A DNA stretch of 64,000 nt from Effrenium voratum (Eukaryota; Sar; Dinophyceae; Suessiales; Symbiodiniaceae). The stretch is from NCBI GenBank assembly GCA_963377175.1, contig CAUJNA010003238.1, forward strand, positions 74,598-138,597, in the 5' to 3' direction. Position numbers and translations under genes: made by a program. Each line of letters starts with the position of its first letter. The first letter of the stretch is position 1. Of the stretch, positions 62,680 to 64,000 are shown one piece after another. The notes beneath the pieces were generated by a model. It searched no databases and was not told the DNA's origin. It saw nothing but the letters and a program-made list of their open reading frames with translations.

Positions 62680-64000
62680 CATATCGATGGCACTGAGCCC
62701 CTCAACTCGAGCTTGCGAACGCGGCACTCAGGACGTGATCCCACAAAACATGGACAACTCCCCCACGTCCGCCACTCATCTCCACGACCCGAGTGGCCAT
62801 GTGAAAAGAAGGCCACCTTAAAAAAGATCCCGACCTTGGTGGCCAGTGAAACTTTGTCTGGTTGATTTTCAATGGAACTCCAAACCAACCGAACAAAAGT
62901 TGAAACACCCCACGAGTCTGGGCCACTCCCTGCTTTTGCTAGCGCAAAAGTCGTTAGCATCGGCTCTGTACGGTGCCGACTCTGCCAGGGCGGACCCTGT
63001 TTGGGACGCACGAGAACTCTTGCAACTGGCCATCTGCTTGATCAAAAAAGCACCAGCTGTGCATTTGGGTGTCTTCGCGGTTTCCTTTTAGCTTTTGGGA
63101 GTGGTTTGGAAAAACATCGCAGAAAAACCAACAGATATTTCTACCAACCAGACTTGCAAATTCTGACGTTTTCCCGTGGCACTTCCTGAGCGGCGTCAAT
63201 CCACTTTAACCACCAGGCAAAATTCTGCGTGGTCTCATTCATGGGCCTCTCCCGTGCAATTGCCTTGGTCAGTGGCCATGTGTCCGCGGAAACCATTCTA
63301 GGAGGGAAACCAAGGCAGTCCCACGCCCTAAACATATTCTTGGCTTGTTCCAATGGGTTGAGAAGGGTTCTCAGACTTTTCTACGAGGTGAGGGGGAGTT
63401 CCCAGTGGTTCTCCTCCCATTAGGCTCGAGTATTTGACAAGAGTTCAAAGGCCTATCAAACTGGTCACACAAGCAGTTTCAATGTGAGTTGAGAGTGCCA
63501 AAGCATCGTGTTGGCCCCTAAGGGCCCTTATCTTGTAAGGCACATCCACCCCTTCCCTACCAGAAAAAGACTCCCAGCTAAAAGTCATAACCTTTTGCCG
63601 CAGGGGGAAACACGGCAAGCCAAGAGGGGCAAAAGCTTGAACAGGTGATTGATCCGCCTGGTGACCCCTCAACAACCCCACTCAAATGGTGCTTCGGCCC
63701 AGGCATTGAGCTAAGCAGTTGGTCTTGCGAGGAAGCGAGATCGGAATGAGCAAATTCCATTTCGGTCTTGGCCACTGACCTCTGCACATGGCGGACATCC
63801 AGAAAGCGGCTTGGATGCGCTGCTCTTCCCTCCTAACGGTCCTGGGGGTGATACTTTAGTACTTCAGTACTTTCTTTTTCATCGAGATACAGCATTCCGC
63901 ATCTAAGCTATACCTCAGTTGTTCAGTGACCCTGGAAAAAAGGGAACCCTTCTTGGGGAAGACCATTTTTAGCGGGGCAGTCACCAAACAAAAAGGGGAA
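62680..64000. other. No supported gene
   Basis: Short competing frames only. The last 70 bases begin another family F-like sequence (GAACCCTTCTTGGGGAAGACC) cut by the window end. Confidence 0.5.

Overview
This 64 kb window reads as nuclear DNA of a eukaryote with a large, repeat-filled, gene-sparse genome. A dinoflagellate is my best guess (about 0.6). The hints are short exon-like islands, some very rich in G/C at third codon positions, with AG|G acceptors and GT or occasionally GC donors; degenerate tracts related to the TTTAGGG repeat; and very many short inverted-repeat elements. I see no rRNA, convincing tRNA, snRNA, CRISPR array, prokaryotic operon or complete spliced-leader sequence, and I recognise no protein family with certainty.

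Two layers can be described. The first is a dense set of miniature inverted-repeat elements (MITEs) of roughly 90-145 bp. Family A has TTAA duplications (9.6, 34.7, 57.1 kb). Family B is hAT-like with 8-bp duplications and CATAGGTGTCC ends (1.8, 41.5, 45.2, 50.9, 58.2, 61.6 kb). Family C/D has GGGTCAAAA-type ends (8.5, 19.5, 22.4, 27.2, 42.0, 44.7, 44.8, 57.4, 58.5, 62.6 kb). Family E has CTAGGTCC ends and 4-bp duplications (11.1, 48.4, 51.1 kb). Family F has GGGTGTGTCTTTTT ends and 20 or more copies. Family G has CCCTCC ends and TA duplications (14.0, 24.4, 26.6 kb). Family H has a perfect 19-bp inverted repeat (41.6 kb). There is also a ~690-bp foldback element at 16 kb, a ~640-bp compound microsatellite at 20.3 kb, G-rich GGTTTAGGGTT-like tracts at 23.6 and 45.7 kb, and a block of GTCTGTAACGAGG repeats at 35 kb.

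The second layer is exon-like islands, found by reading frames and splice-like junctions by eye. The best are on the minus strand at 8.4-8.7, 9.4-9.9, 13.1-14.3, 17.2, 25.3-25.6, 27.0-27.8, 30.9-31.5, 33.3, 48.3-48.6, 49.6-51.3, 52.3 and 59.3-59.8 kb, and on the plus strand at 23.5-24.3, 26.0-26.4 and 32.5-32.8 kb. These are partial gene models at modest confidence. In this composition more than one frame often looks protein-like, so strand and frame can be wrong.

The most interesting observation links the two layers. Many MITE copies lie directly against or inside exon-like frames. In several cases (11.1, 14.0, 48.4, 51.1, 58.2, 61.6 kb) removing the element plus one copy of its target duplication rejoins two open frames. 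In others (8.5, 41.5, 50.9, 48.4 kb) GT/AG-type junctions fall at the element edges. This is what intron-generating transposons (introners) would leave, but simple gene-breaking insertions would look similar. RNA evidence is needed to decide.
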